64,000 nucleotides of DNA, taken from the NCBI GenBank assembly GCA_023391425.1, contig JAEWAX010000037.1, positions 1 to 64,000 of the forward strand, written 5' to 3'. Position 1 is the first letter of the stretch, and each line of letters begins with the position of its first letter. The notes beneath the pieces are model-generated. The model worked only from the letters and a program-made list of their open reading frames with translations. It did no database searches and was not told where the DNA came from. The translations under genes and the position numbers were made by a program. This document shows, piece by piece, positions 1-8,751 of the stretch. The DNA is from Bacillota bacterium (GTDB lineage: Bacteria > Bacillota > Clostridia > Acetivibrionales > DSM-1351).

Positions 1-71
1 TATGTTTAATTATAGGATACAAATAGGTATACTTCAACTATTTTACACATATGTAACGAAAGAAGAAATTG

Positions 72-1088
72 CTACCTCAATGGTAAAAATACCGAAAACT
101 GGCTTCCAGCAGTAACTTTCGACTTTAGCTTAATATATCCCTCCTGCATTGATATGATTTCTCTAGTTAAATACAAACCAATGCCAACGCCATCTTCACT
201 TTTAGTGTTCTTACCTCTATAAAAGCGTTTGAAAACATCGTTAAATTCTGATTCATCAATACCAATTCCGTTATCCTCTATATCGACTCGTACATATAGT
301 TCATATACTTGCACATTTATTTTAATTTTTCCGTTGAGCTGAGTGTATTTTACTGCATTATCAAGAATATTGGTAATAGCTTCGGTTGTCCACTTTTTAT
401 CAATAATAAGTTGTATATCACTTTGCGGTACAAAGAATATCTCAATACCCTTTTTACTGGCCTTCTGATAGACTTGCTTTACCGAAGTAAGCAAAGTATC
501 ATTTAAGCTGCTTATTTCAGGGTTCAACTGAATTATTCCACTTTCAAGTCTAGTCATTTTTATCATACTTTCCATTAACCAGTTTAGTTTTTCTACTTGG
601 TTATTTATATGTTTTATGAACTCCTGTTTCTCCGATTGCTCTAGTTCTTCATCCATTAACAAATTTATGTATATGTTGAGGTTTGCAAGAGGTGTTTTCA
701 ATTGATGGGATATATCTGAAATTAGAGATTTTATTTCATTCTTCTCACTTTTCAACTTTGAATTCTGCATCCTCAAAATCCCTGCAAGCTTTGAAACCTG
801 TGATTGTAGCTTTGACAGCATATCATCATCTAGTACGGAAAACACCTCGTTTTCTCGCATATCGATTAGTGAAGCAATTACTTCTGAAAGCTGCGTCATT
901 ATATGCATCATATGTTTTTTTAAAACGATTATAAATGAAATAAATAGGGCAAATACTATGGCTACGAAAACGACATCTACTACCAAAATTTTAGAGTCTT
1001 TTCCTAATAATATTCCATATGCCAAAAAAACTGAACTACAAGTAATTATTGATAGGAAGTAAAAAGTTATTTTTTTATTTATACTCAT
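72..1088 (-). CDS. Sensor histidine kinase, membrane bound, partner of the adjacent OmpR-type regulator
   Basis: A 338-residue sensor kinase. Two membrane segments (about residues 8-29 and 35-57) are separated by a very short outer loop, as in intramembrane-sensing kinases that take their signal from a partner transporter. The phosphoacceptor is H128 in SDISHQLKTPL, followed by an N-box (N244) and G-boxes (DNGIGI, GVGIGL) of the HATPase domain. The ATG start follows a GGGGGGAT ribosome site. It overlaps the upstream response regulator by 14 bases, so the two are translationally coupled. Behind the ABC transporter genes, the architecture resembles Bce/Vra-type antimicrobial peptide sensing modules; the inducing compound cannot be read from the sequence. 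Confidence 0.93.
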   Translation of the reverse strand: MSINKKITFYFLSIITCSSVFLAYGILLGKDSKILVVDVVFVAIVFALFISFIIVLKKHMMHIMTQLSEVIASLIDMRENEVFSVLDDDMLSKLQSQVSKLAGILRMQNSKLKSEKNEIKSLISDISHQLKTPLANLNIYINLLMDEELEQSEKQEFIKHINNQVEKLNWLMESMIKMTRLESGIIQLNPEISSLNDTLLTSVKQVYQKASKKGIEIFFVPQSDIQLIIDKKWTTEAITNILDNAVKYTQLNGKIKINVQVYELYVRVDIEDNGIGIDESEFNDVFKRFYRGKNTKSEDGVGIGLYLTREIISMQEGYIKLKSKVTAGSQFSVFLPLR

Positions 1089-1761
1089 TATCCCCCCAGG
1101 TATACCCTATACCAAAAACAGTCTTTATATATTGAGGATTCCTTGTGTCATCCTCAATCTTCTGACGAAGCCGACGTATGTTGACACTAATTGCATTCTC
1201 ATCCACAAAGTCTTCCTCCACATCCCACAATTTTTCCAGAATAATTTGGCGAGTTAGCACTTGTCCCCTGTTTATTGTGATTAGTGATAATAACTTGTAC
1301 TCTGTTGCAGTTAATTTTATAGTTTGCTGTTCTTTAATTACCAGCATTTTATCATAATCAATTGTTATTTTACCACTATAGAATATACTTTTATTTTCTG
1401 GTTTAACGCGTCTTAAAAATACCTGTATACGATAATTTAGCACCTCTAATGAAAATGGTTTTGATATATAATCATCGCAGCCCGTAAGAAACCCATTTAT
1501 CATATCTTGCTCGGTGTCATTTGCTGTAATAAATATAATTGGAACTGTTGAAGATTTTCGTATTTGTGTACAGAGTTCGGTACCACTTTTATCTGGTAGC
1601 CCTATGTCCAAGAGAATCACATCAAAGCTTTCATTTAAAAAACAGGTATACCCCTCAGAATATGTAAAGGCACTTGATACAGAATATTTATTCTTTTCAA
1701 GTGCTATTTTAATACCTCTATTTAACAAAGTATCATCCTCGACTACAAGTATTTTAGCCAT
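1075..1761 (-). CDS. OmpR/PhoB-family response regulator
   Basis: A 228-residue regulator with an N-terminal receiver domain (acidic pocket E8/D9/D10, phosphoacceptor D52 in LLDIGLPD, conserved K101 in SKPF) and a C-terminal winged helix ending in the family signature YIKTVFGIGYTW. It should be phosphorylated by the kinase encoded immediately downstream and most likely controls the ABC transporter genes upstream on the same strand. The ATG is preceded by GGAGGAAAG. The gap to the permease gene holds a strong inverted repeat (1781-1829), so the regulator and kinase may have their own transcript or receive reduced read-through. Confidence 0.93.
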   Translation of the reverse strand: MAKILVVEDDTLLNRGIKIALEKNKYSVSSAFTYSEGYTCFLNESFDVILLDIGLPDKSGTELCTQIRKSSTVPIIFITANDTEQDMINGFLTGCDDYISKPFSLEVLNYRIQVFLRRVKPENKSIFYSGKITIDYDKMLVIKEQQTIKLTATEYKLLSLITINRGQVLTRQIILEKLWDVEEDFVDENAISVNIRRLRQKIEDDTRNPQYIKTVFGIGYTWGDNEYK

Positions 1762-1780
1762 CTTTCCTCCAGCTCATAAA

Positions 1781-1829
1781 ATATTCATACCATGAAAGTC
1801 AACTGGCAATAGCCTTATGGTATGAATAT
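1781..1829 (-). terminator. Hairpin between permease and response regulator genes
   Basis: A perfect 13-bp inverted repeat (ATATTCATACCAT at 1781-1793, ATGGTATGAATAT at 1817-1829) with a 23-base loop lies between the permease stop and the response regulator start. On the minus strand it is followed by TTTTATG, a weak U-tract. It could be a terminator or attenuator lowering kinase/regulator expression relative to the transporter, or an operator. Confidence 0.55.
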
Positions 1830-1856
1830 CCTAAAATAATATATTCTTATTTTATA

Positions 1857-4364
1857 CTACCCCTCGATACTTCTCAACCTTTCAGTAACACTTTGCTTGG
1901 AAACAGCTTTATAGGTTATCATAGGTAAAACAAGACATATCCCAAATATTAACATGAAAGATATAAGCAGAGGAATAATGGGGAAGGTAAATACAGCATA
2001 AGTTGCTTCCATGCTAAATACTCTAAATAATCCATAAGAAATAGAAGTACCTAAAGTCAAAACCAAAATGTAAGTAATTACTGCATATGCCCCACCCTCA
2101 AACTGAAGCATCTTTTTTAGCTGTGCAGAGGTCATCCCTATACTTTCCAAAACTGCAAATTCATATCTTCTTACATTTATGCTTGTTACCATAACATTTA
2201 TAAAATTCATTATGCCGATAAGCGCTAGAATTAATGACATTCCGCCACCAAGAATAAACATACTCAGTTTTTCATTGCTAAATTCTTCAAACCTTTCTTG
2301 TCTCGAATCTAAAGATATTTCGTTATCGTTTCCTATAAGATCTTTTAGCTGTAACAATACTTTAGCTTCATTTTTTTCCTCAGTATCTAATGTAATTGAA
2401 TAAATTATTGGATCATTATAAAGCTGATACATCTTATTTTTGCTTATATATATATCAGGAGCAAGTCCACCAACTCCTTCATATGGACTGTCCCCCATTA
2501 GAAAACCACCCAGCTTTATTGTTATCTGTGAATTACTTTCTCTATTAGTGCAGACTATATTTGAACCAAGTTTAAAAAATTCGGGATTATCAGTAGCAAA
2601 CAAGGCTATTTCACCCTTATCAAAAGCTTCAAGATCAATTGGCTTTTTCATTTTTTTGTTCATTTCTTTTATATAATCGGTATCCACGCCAATAAGACAT
2701 GAATGGAATAAGTCAGGATATTTCAACATTTCTTCTTCAGAATATAAATGTATTTTATCCCTCTGTTCTAAATATTTTATATGTTTCCCATAGAGATCTT
2801 CAGAATATGGAACAGTAACCTCCTGCCTTAATATTTCTCTTACATTTTTTATTGATTTAATGCTCCTGAATTCAGATAAAAATTTACCATCAAATTTTTG
2901 CTTAACTTCTGAGGAACTTTTATAAATATTAATAGTATTATTAATTAATTTGAAATCAGTTTGGATATAGTCAGCTACAAGATTATCAACATTCATGCTA
3001 AGGACTAGAGTATTGATTACAAGGAAGGTCGTCATACCTAAAAATAAAGAAACTAAAACTAACATTGCCCTCTTCCTATCACGAAAAATATTTCTAATAG
3101 CCATTTTATGGATCTTTCCACCGCCATTCGATTCCCTATGTTTTTGGTTATTTGATAAACCAGTAAAACGTATTGCTTCAATGGGCGATATTGAGCCTGC
3201 TTTTTTAGCTGGCTTTATACTGCCTATTAACGTTGTCAGCACTGTAAATACTATGGCCAAAATATAAATTATAGGGCTAAAAGATACTCTTACACCAGTT
3301 TTAATGGTTGTTATACTAATAACGAGAGGAACAACTACCAATGATATTACAGCACCCAGATGTACTCCTATGGGTATACCTATTAGAGCTAAGCATAGCG
3401 CTTGTCTCATTACGATTCTACATAATTGTTTTGGGGTGGTTCCTATTGTTTTTAATATCCCATAAAATCTGATATCTTTAGATATAGATAGAGCTAATAC
3501 ATTATCGATTAAAAGGTAGCCGCTTAGCATTATGACCAGTACAACAACGGCCAGCCCAAGCACTGTAGCTGTATCAGCGATACTCCCAGAATAGTATATT
3601 CGAGCAGCTTTTAATTCCTGGGCATCATCAATTTTAATATCTTTCGCCACTCTATTTACTTGAGAAGTGATATTTTGGGAGGATTTAAAAATTATCGATG
3701 CCGAACTTAATATAGGCAACTTTTTTGACTTTTCAAAAAAGTTGTCCGAAACCAGTATAATTCCCACATTTTCAGAACGTAGGTTTATATAATCTGTATA
3801 ATAGGAAGACAAAATGAATTTTTGACTTTTAACCTTTGGGGTAGTGTCATTGCTTGTAACTTTATATTTTATATCAATTTCCATGCCAAGCTTGGGTTCC
3901 ATTATTCCCATTTGATTAAGTATCCATGTAGATATCATAATCTCGTTATATTTTTTAGGATATGTTCCTACAATCTTGTCCACTGCTGGCTTTAAGAAAG
4001 TATTCCATTGCGTTTCATCAGCCCAAGATAATGAAAGTAACATATTGCCCATTTCAGGAGTTTCTACTATATCCCCCACATTTGCCTGTAGGCCCACCTC
4101 TTTGATATAATCTAATGCTTTCAGTTTTTTAACCTGTTCATCACTTGGGTAAGTTAATGCAACATGAGCAGTTGTTCCTAACATTCTAAGCTGTTGCAGC
4201 TTAATAGTATCAAGCATGCTAATACCAATACTAAAAATAGTAGTAATCATGAATGCAGTTAAAGCTATAGCTATTATAACAAATACATTACGAATTCTAT
4301 TTGCTTTCATAGAGCGCGTTGTAAGCTTTTTGATTATAGCTTTATTATTGGTTGGAAACATCAT
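1857..4364 (-). CDS. FtsX-like ABC transporter permease with two FtsX domains
   Basis: An 835-residue permease with one N-terminal membrane helix, a large extracytoplasmic region, three helices at about residues 270-400, a second large extracytoplasmic region, and a C-terminal three-helix FtsX block. This duplicated MacB/FtsX layout (about 800 residues) is typical of Firmicute permeases that export or sense peptides and lipoprotein-like substrates, not of BceB, which has ten helices and one large loop. The start codon overlaps the stop of the ATPase gene (ATGA), so the pair is translationally coupled. The neighbouring two-component system suggests induction by a cell-envelope-active compound. 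The substrate is unknown. Confidence 0.9.
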   Translation of the reverse strand: MMFPTNNKAIIKKLTTRSMKANRIRNVFVIIAIALTAFMITTIFSIGISMLDTIKLQQLRMLGTTAHVALTYPSDEQVKKLKALDYIKEVGLQANVGDIVETPEMGNMLLSLSWADETQWNTFLKPAVDKIVGTYPKKYNEIMISTWILNQMGIMEPKLGMEIDIKYKVTSNDTTPKVKSQKFILSSYYTDYINLRSENVGIILVSDNFFEKSKKLPILSSASIIFKSSQNITSQVNRVAKDIKIDDAQELKAARIYYSGSIADTATVLGLAVVVLVIMLSGYLLIDNVLALSISKDIRFYGILKTIGTTPKQLCRIVMRQALCLALIGIPIGVHLGAVISLVVVPLVISITTIKTGVRVSFSPIIYILAIVFTVLTTLIGSIKPAKKAGSISPIEAIRFTGLSNNQKHRESNGGGKIHKMAIRNIFRDRKRAMLVLVSLFLGMTTFLVINTLVLSMNVDNLVADYIQTDFKLINNTINIYKSSSEVKQKFDGKFLSEFRSIKSIKNVREILRQEVTVPYSEDLYGKHIKYLEQRDKIHLYSEEEMLKYPDLFHSCLIGVDTDYIKEMNKKMKKPIDLEAFDKGEIALFATDNPEFFKLGSNIVCTNRESNSQITIKLGGFLMGDSPYEGVGGLAPDIYISKNKMYQLYNDPIIYSITLDTEEKNEAKVLLQLKDLIGNDNEISLDSRQERFEEFSNEKLSMFILGGGMSLILALIGIMNFINVMVTSINVRRYEFAVLESIGMTSAQLKKMLQFEGGAYAVITYILVLTLGTSISYGLFRVFSMEATYAVFTFPIIPLLISFMLIFGICLVLPMITYKAVSKQSVTERLRSIEG

Positions 4365-5038
4365 TTTGTTTCACCCCCAACAATTCTACCGTCCTCAATA
4401 TGAATAATCCTGTCAGCCAGCTGTGCAAGCTCCTCATTGTGAGTTATCATTACGATTGTCTGATTAAACCTCTTGCTGGTCGTTTTTAATAAACCAACAA
4501 CCTCAAGTCCACTCTTGCTGTCGAGATTTCCAGTTGGCTCATCAGCAAGTATTATTGCTGGTTTCGTTGCTAGGGCTCTTGCAATTGCTACTCTTTGCTG
4601 TTGCCCTCCTGATAGATTATTGGGTAAATTATTTAGCTTGCTTTCAAGTCCAAGAGTTTTAATAATGCTGTCTAAAAACGTTTTATCCAGTGTTCCCCCA
4701 TCTAATTCTATAGGCAAAGTTATATTCTCATAAACATTTAAAACAGGTACCAAATTGTAATTTTGAAAAACAAAACCAATATTTCTCCTTCGGAAAACTG
4801 TTCTTTGCTCATCGCTCATTTCAAGTATTTCCTTGCCTGTGACAAAAACCTTGCCATTGGTTGCATTATCTAGCCCCCCAAGCATATGTAAAAGAGTTGA
4901 CTTGCCACTCCCTGAAGTACCTACAATTGCTACGAACTCTCCTTCTGCTATTTCGAGGTCAATTCCATCAAGAGCCTTTACTAAATTATCATCTTTGCCA
5001 TAGTATTTCTTCAAATCTTCAGTTTTCAATATACTCAT
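4361..5038 (-). CDS. ABC transporter ATP-binding protein (MacB/LolD type)
   Basis: A 225-residue nucleotide-binding domain: Walker A GTSGSGKST at about 40-48, Q-loop FQNYNL, signature LSGGQQQR, Walker B with ILADEPTGNLDS and a switch histidine in ITHNEEL. The EPTGNLDS sequence is characteristic of the MacB/LolD/FtsE class that works with FtsX-fold permeases. It powers the permease encoded by the overlapping downstream gene. GGAGT lies upstream of the ATG. It is the first gene of the transporter/two-component group, so a promoter probably lies in 5039-5260, though I could not pick a convincing one. Confidence 0.95.
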   Translation of the reverse strand: MSILKTEDLKKYYGKDDNLVKALDGIDLEIAEGEFVAIVGTSGSGKSTLLHMLGGLDNATNGKVFVTGKEILEMSDEQRTVFRRRNIGFVFQNYNLVPVLNVYENITLPIELDGGTLDKTFLDSIIKTLGLESKLNNLPNNLSGGQQQRVAIARALATKPAIILADEPTGNLDSKSGLEVVGLLKTTSKRFNQTIVMITHNEELAQLADRIIHIEDGRIVGGETK

Positions 5039-5260
5039 AATGCTTAACTCCTAAATAAAAAATTCAGACTATTAAATTTACCTAAAATTAAAAGCAGTGT
5101 CTCTTAATACTTTTCTGCTTGAAAAGTCAGATAATCCTATAATCTGAATTATAAAATACAGTTCTTACAATCTCGTGACATTTACAGAGTACTTAAATCA
5201 AATATCATTTATGATATACTTGACAAGTTACTTTTAAAACATGACTTAAAGCTTTACAGC

Positions 5261-5725
5261 TTATAATATTTCTAATATCTCTACTGTATATTTTCCACTT
5301 GGGGCATTAACTTCAACTAAATCTCCAACTTTTTTGCCTGATAATGCTTTTCCTAAATCTGATTCAATACTTATTCGCATATTAGCAGGGTCTATATCCA
5401 TAGTAGTTACTAATGTTACAACATCCTCATCATCATCCTCAACAAATCGTATTCTGGCTTTACCATTAACCCCTAATATGGACTTGTCTACATTTTTATC
5501 ATCTACTATAGTTGCTGTTGAAATCATAGTTAGTAAATGTTGAATTCTGTCATCATTTGCCGCATATCTTTCACAAGCTTCTTTGTATTCAGCATTTTCT
5601 GACCTGTCACCATGTTCAGCTGCTATTAATTTTTCTTTTGCGATTTCAGCTCTTCTTACAGTCATTCTATAGTCTAATTCTTCCCTTAATTTTTTTATAT
5701 TTTCTTCTGTGAGTGTATGATTCAT
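5261..5725 (-). CDS. greA: GreA/GreB-family transcription elongation factor
   Basis: A 154-residue protein of the usual Gre length. The N-terminal half is a charged coiled coil that would enter the RNA polymerase secondary channel and stimulate cleavage of backtracked transcripts. Its tip carries the acidic stretch HGDRSENAEYKEA, which contains the conserved D and E residues of Gre factors. The C-terminal half is the FKBP-like globular domain (GKALSGKKVGDLVEV). The start has AGGAGG five bases upstream. A short GC hairpin lies in the leader. It is monocistronic here. Clostridia often carry more than one Gre paralog, so the housekeeping greA could be elsewhere. Confidence 0.88.
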   Translation of the reverse strand: MNHTLTEENIKKLREELDYRMTVRRAEIAKEKLIAAEHGDRSENAEYKEACERYAANDDRIQHLLTMISTATIVDDKNVDKSILGVNGKARIRFVEDDDEDVVTLVTTMDIDPANMRISIESDLGKALSGKKVGDLVEVNAPSGKYTVEILEIL

Positions 5726-5749
5726 AATAACCTCCTGATAATTTTTAAC

Positions 5750-5763
5750 GCCGCAGACGGCGC
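5750..5763 (-). other. Short GC hairpin in the gre leader
   Basis: CGCCG/CGGCG stem with a four-base loop in otherwise AT-rich DNA, directly upstream of the gre ribosome site. It lacks a clear U-tract. It could be a leader structure; its function is unknown. Confidence 0.3.
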
Positions 5764-5875
5764 TATTTAAAATGGGTTCAACATTTTATATGCAAATTAG
5801 TATAATACTAGATTACCTGCTTTATACTCTACCTCCAAATGAATATTCGACTATTTTTACTTAACAAAACAAAAA

Positions 5876-5907
5876 ATAAATACCCTACATACATAGTATA
5901 TAGGGCA
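5876..5907 (-). terminator. Terminator of the 2-oxoacid oxidoreductase operon
   Basis: On the minus strand an interrupted stem (CCCTA...TAGGG extended by ATAC/GTAT) is followed by TATTTATTTTTTG, about 40 bases after the gamma-subunit stop codon. Confidence 0.6.
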
Positions 5908-5945
5908 TAACATTTTTTAACAAGTAGATTATTCCATTAGGTAAA

Positions 5946-6479
5946 TTAATAATCGTATCCAACGCAAAGAGCATTCATTTCTTCAGGTATCATGTGATGC
6001 TTCTTAGCAGGCAAAACTTTTTTGAGAGCAGCTTCAAAGCTTTCTTTTGAAATAATGCCAGTTTTAGCAAGCAATTTGCCTAAAATAACAATGTTTGCAT
6101 ATGTTAAATTACCCATATCTGAAGCAACCTGAGTTGCAGGAACGCCTACGAAATCTATATCAGTCCTCTTTGGCTTTGCCTCTACTAAAGCAGTATCAGA
6201 AATAATCAATCCACCTTTTACAACAGTCTTTTCAAACTTCTCTAAGGATGGGCCATTCATAACAATTAAAACATTTGCAGAATCTATTATTGGTGAGCCT
6301 ACAGGTTCATCAGAAATAACAACGCTACAATTAGCTGTACCGCCTCTCATCTCTGGTCCATAAGAAGGTAACCAAGATACATACTTTCCTTCCAACATTC
6401 CAGCATAAGCAAGTAACTTTCCAGCCGATAGTATTCCCTGTCCACCGAAACCTGCAATTATAAGATCAAGATGGTTCAT
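5946..6479 (-). CDS. 2-oxoacid:ferredoxin oxidoreductase, gamma subunit
   Basis: A 177-residue protein of the pyruvate/ketoisovalerate oxidoreductase gamma family (GFGGQGILSAGKLLAYAG near the N terminus, typical of the domain that helps bind CoA). It is the last gene of a delta-alpha-beta-gamma operon that oxidatively decarboxylates a 2-oxoacid to acyl-CoA and reduces ferredoxin in the anaerobe's cytoplasm. The start lies three bases from the beta stop with AGGTG upstream. The split four-subunit form is used by 2-oxoglutarate (Kor), 2-oxoisovalerate (Vor) and some pyruvate enzymes; substrate cannot be fixed from sequence alone. Confidence 0.92.
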   Translation of the reverse strand: MNHLDLIIAGFGGQGILSAGKLLAYAGMLEGKYVSWLPSYGPEMRGGTANCSVVISDEPVGSPIIDSANVLIVMNGPSLEKFEKTVVKGGLIISDTALVEAKPKRTDIDFVGVPATQVASDMGNLTYANIVILGKLLAKTGIISKESFEAALKKVLPAKKHHMIPEEMNALCVGYDY

Positions 6480-6482
6480 ATT

Positions 6483-7229
6483 TTACACCTCCAAATCCTT
6501 TCCCTTATAGATACCTAATGGATAGAATGGTAACATATTTTCCTCTAACCACTTAAGTGCGTCTATTGGATTTAGACCCCAGTTAGTTGGGCAGGTAGAT
6601 AGAACCTCAACCATTGAGAAGCCTTTATTTGCTTTTTGAACTTCAAATGCCCTTTTAATGGCGGCTTTTGTATTCTTTATATTCTTTACATCATGTACTG
6701 ATGTTCTTTCAATATACACAGCACCCTCCAATGTAGAAAGCATTTCACATACTTTTACTGGATAACCGTGTAGTTCAGGCTTTCTACCGTATGGCGATGT
6801 TGTAGTAACCTGGCCTAACAATGTTGTAGGAGCCATCTGTCCAGATGTCATTCCATAAATAGCATTGTTAACAAATATAGTTGTTATTTTCTCACCTCTA
6901 TTAGCTGCGTGAACTATTTCAGCTGTACCTATAGCAGCTAAGTCTCCATCTCCTTGATAAGTAAAAACGTAATTATCAGGATGTACTCTTTTTATCCCAG
7001 TTGCAACAGCTGGTGCTCTACCATGAGCCGCTTGAACCATATCACAGTTGAAATATTCATAATTGTTATATGCACATCCAACAGGTGAAACACCGATTGT
7101 TATACCCTCTATATCTAATTCATCAATTACCTCAGCTATTAATCTGTGTATTATTCCATGAGTACAACCAGGACAATAGTGAAGTGACTTTTCTTTTAAT
7201 GCATGTGGTTTTTTGAACACAGTTGCCAT
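6483..7229 (-). CDS. 2-oxoacid:ferredoxin oxidoreductase, beta subunit (TPP-binding)
   Basis: A 248-residue thiamine-diphosphate-binding subunit. The motif YCPGCTHG near residue 18 and the GDGDLAAIGTAE...NNAIYGMTSGQ segment form the TPP/Mg site of the beta subunit in this enzyme class. It pairs with the alpha subunit to decarboxylate the 2-oxoacid. The length and the GQMAPTT sequence resemble Kor/Vor beta chains. The gene starts 23 bases after the alpha stop with GGAGGG as ribosome site. Confidence 0.93.
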   Translation of the reverse strand: MATVFKKPHALKEKSLHYCPGCTHGIIHRLIAEVIDELDIEGITIGVSPVGCAYNNYEYFNCDMVQAAHGRAPAVATGIKRVHPDNYVFTYQGDGDLAAIGTAEIVHAANRGEKITTIFVNNAIYGMTSGQMAPTTLLGQVTTTSPYGRKPELHGYPVKVCEMLSTLEGAVYIERTSVHDVKNIKNTKAAIKRAFEVQKANKGFSMVEVLSTCPTNWGLNPIDALKWLEENMLPFYPLGIYKGKDLEV

Positions 7230-7252
7230 TTTATTCCCTCCATTCCTAAATC

Positions 7253-8311
7253 CTATTTATTTAAGATTTCCTTTATTTTGTCGAAAATTTCTTTTTGAGT
7301 AGGAATTATTCCACCCATACGTCCATAGAAATGTACTGGTCGTTTTCCATTAACCGCAAGACGTACATCCTCAACCATTTGTCCAGCACTCAATTCAACA
7401 CTTAGGAATGCTTTTGGTGTCTCTGCATATTGTTCATAAGCAGCTGTTGGGAAAGGCCAAAGTGTAATTGGACGAATTAATCCAACCTTGATGCCCTCTT
7501 TTTCAGCCATCTTTATAACGTTCTTTACTATACGAGCAACAGTTCCATAAGCAGTTACAATTATATCTGCATTTTCACAGTTATAGGTTTCAACACGAGT
7601 TTCGTTTTTTTCTATCTCTCTATATTTTGCTTGAAGCTTATTGTTATGCTTTTCAAGCACCTCAGCCTCAATGTATATAGATGTAATATCATTACTCTCT
7701 CTCTGCATCTTTGTACCAGTACAAGCCCACTTTTTGTCATCGTGGTAGATTTCTTCTTTTTCTTTAAATTCAACTGCCTCCATCATCTGGCCTAGCATAC
7801 CATCGCCTAATATCATCGCGAGCATTCTATACTTGTCAGCTAGGTTAAAGGCTTCAACAGTTAATTCATATAATTCTTGAACACTTGATGGTGCAAGAAC
7901 TATATTCTTATAGTCACCATGGCCTCCACCTTTTACAGCTTGAAAATAGTCACACTGTGCTGGTAGAATTCCTCCTAGGCCAGGACCACAACGTACTATA
8001 TTTACTAAAACTGCAGGAAGCTCTGCACCAGCTATATAAGAAATACCTTCTTGTTTTAAGCTAACTCCAGGACTTGATGATGATGTCATAACACGTGCAC
8101 CTGCTGATGCGGCGCCGTATACCATATTTATTGCTGCAACTTCACTTTCAGCTTGAATAAAGGTACCATTTACTTTTGGCATTACTTTCGCCAAATAATG
8201 GGCAACCTCAGTCTGTGGTGTAATAGGATATCCGAAATAATGCCTACAACCAGCCCTTAAGGCAGCTTCTGCAATTACTTCATTACCCTTCATTAATAAT
8301 TTTTCTGCCAT
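7253..8311 (-). CDS. vorB: 2-oxoacid:ferredoxin oxidoreductase, alpha subunit (VorB-like)
   Basis: A 352-residue alpha subunit. It contains the pyrimidine-binding domain (GCRHYFGYPITPQTE, AESEVAAINMVYGAA, TSSSSPGVSLKQEG) and the C-terminal transketolase-like domain (NADIIVTAYGTVARI, GLIRPITLWPFP). Proteins of this length and order in Clostridia are usually annotated as 3-methyl-2-oxobutanoate dehydrogenase subunit VorB, suggesting branched-chain 2-oxoacids, but 2-oxoglutarate is an alternative. The start has GGAGGGG. It lies second in the operon after the ferredoxin-like delta subunit. Confidence 0.92.
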   Translation of the reverse strand: MAEKLLMKGNEVIAEAALRAGCRHYFGYPITPQTEVAHYLAKVMPKVNGTFIQAESEVAAINMVYGAASAGARVMTSSSSPGVSLKQEGISYIAGAELPAVLVNIVRCGPGLGGILPAQCDYFQAVKGGGHGDYKNIVLAPSSVQELYELTVEAFNLADKYRMLAMILGDGMLGQMMEAVEFKEKEEIYHDDKKWACTGTKMQRESNDITSIYIEAEVLEKHNNKLQAKYREIEKNETRVETYNCENADIIVTAYGTVARIVKNVIKMAEKEGIKVGLIRPITLWPFPTAAYEQYAETPKAFLSVELSAGQMVEDVRLAVNGKRPVHFYGRMGGIIPTQKEIFDKIKEILNK

Positions 8312-8366
8312 TTTATCCCCTCCAAGACAGTCATATCTATATGACTTAAAATAAACTTTTCAAAAA

Positions 8367-8573
8367 TTACTTTTCTACTTCAATAACGCAATCAGGACAA
8401 ATTGTAGCACAGAAAGCGCAACCGATACATTTATCCATTTCGTCTACGCCAGCTGGATGAAAACCCTTCTGATTCAATTTATCAGATTTCATTATGACAA
8501 TTTTCTTTGGACATACTGTTGTGCAAAGCTTGCAGCCTTTGCATCTTTCCTCATGGAATACTACTTTTGCCAT
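8367..8573 (-). CDS. 2-oxoacid:ferredoxin oxidoreductase, delta subunit (2[4Fe-4S] ferredoxin)
   Basis: A 68-residue polyferredoxin with two CxxCxxCxxxC/P clusters (CKGCKLCTTVCP and CIGCAFCATICP). It passes electrons from the TPP site of the complex to free ferredoxin. The open frame allows an ATG two codons earlier (8579), but GAGGTT is best spaced for the ATG at 8573 (MAKVVFHEERC). It is the first gene of the operon. Confidence 0.92.
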   Translation of the reverse strand: MAKVVFHEERCKGCKLCTTVCPKKIVIMKSDKLNQKGFHPAGVDEMDKCIGCAFCATICPDCVIEVEK

Positions 8574-8751
8574 TATCATAACCTCACTTATATTTTATTA
8601 ACTTTGATAATTTAGTAATTTAACGACCTAAAACTATTGTTTAATTATAAAACTCTTTGACGTTATTTGCAAGTTTTGAAAGGAAAGTCGTCAGAAAACA
8701 TGATAATCCAAAGTATTCTCGACAGTTATCATTAAGCAAAGTTCATCACAT

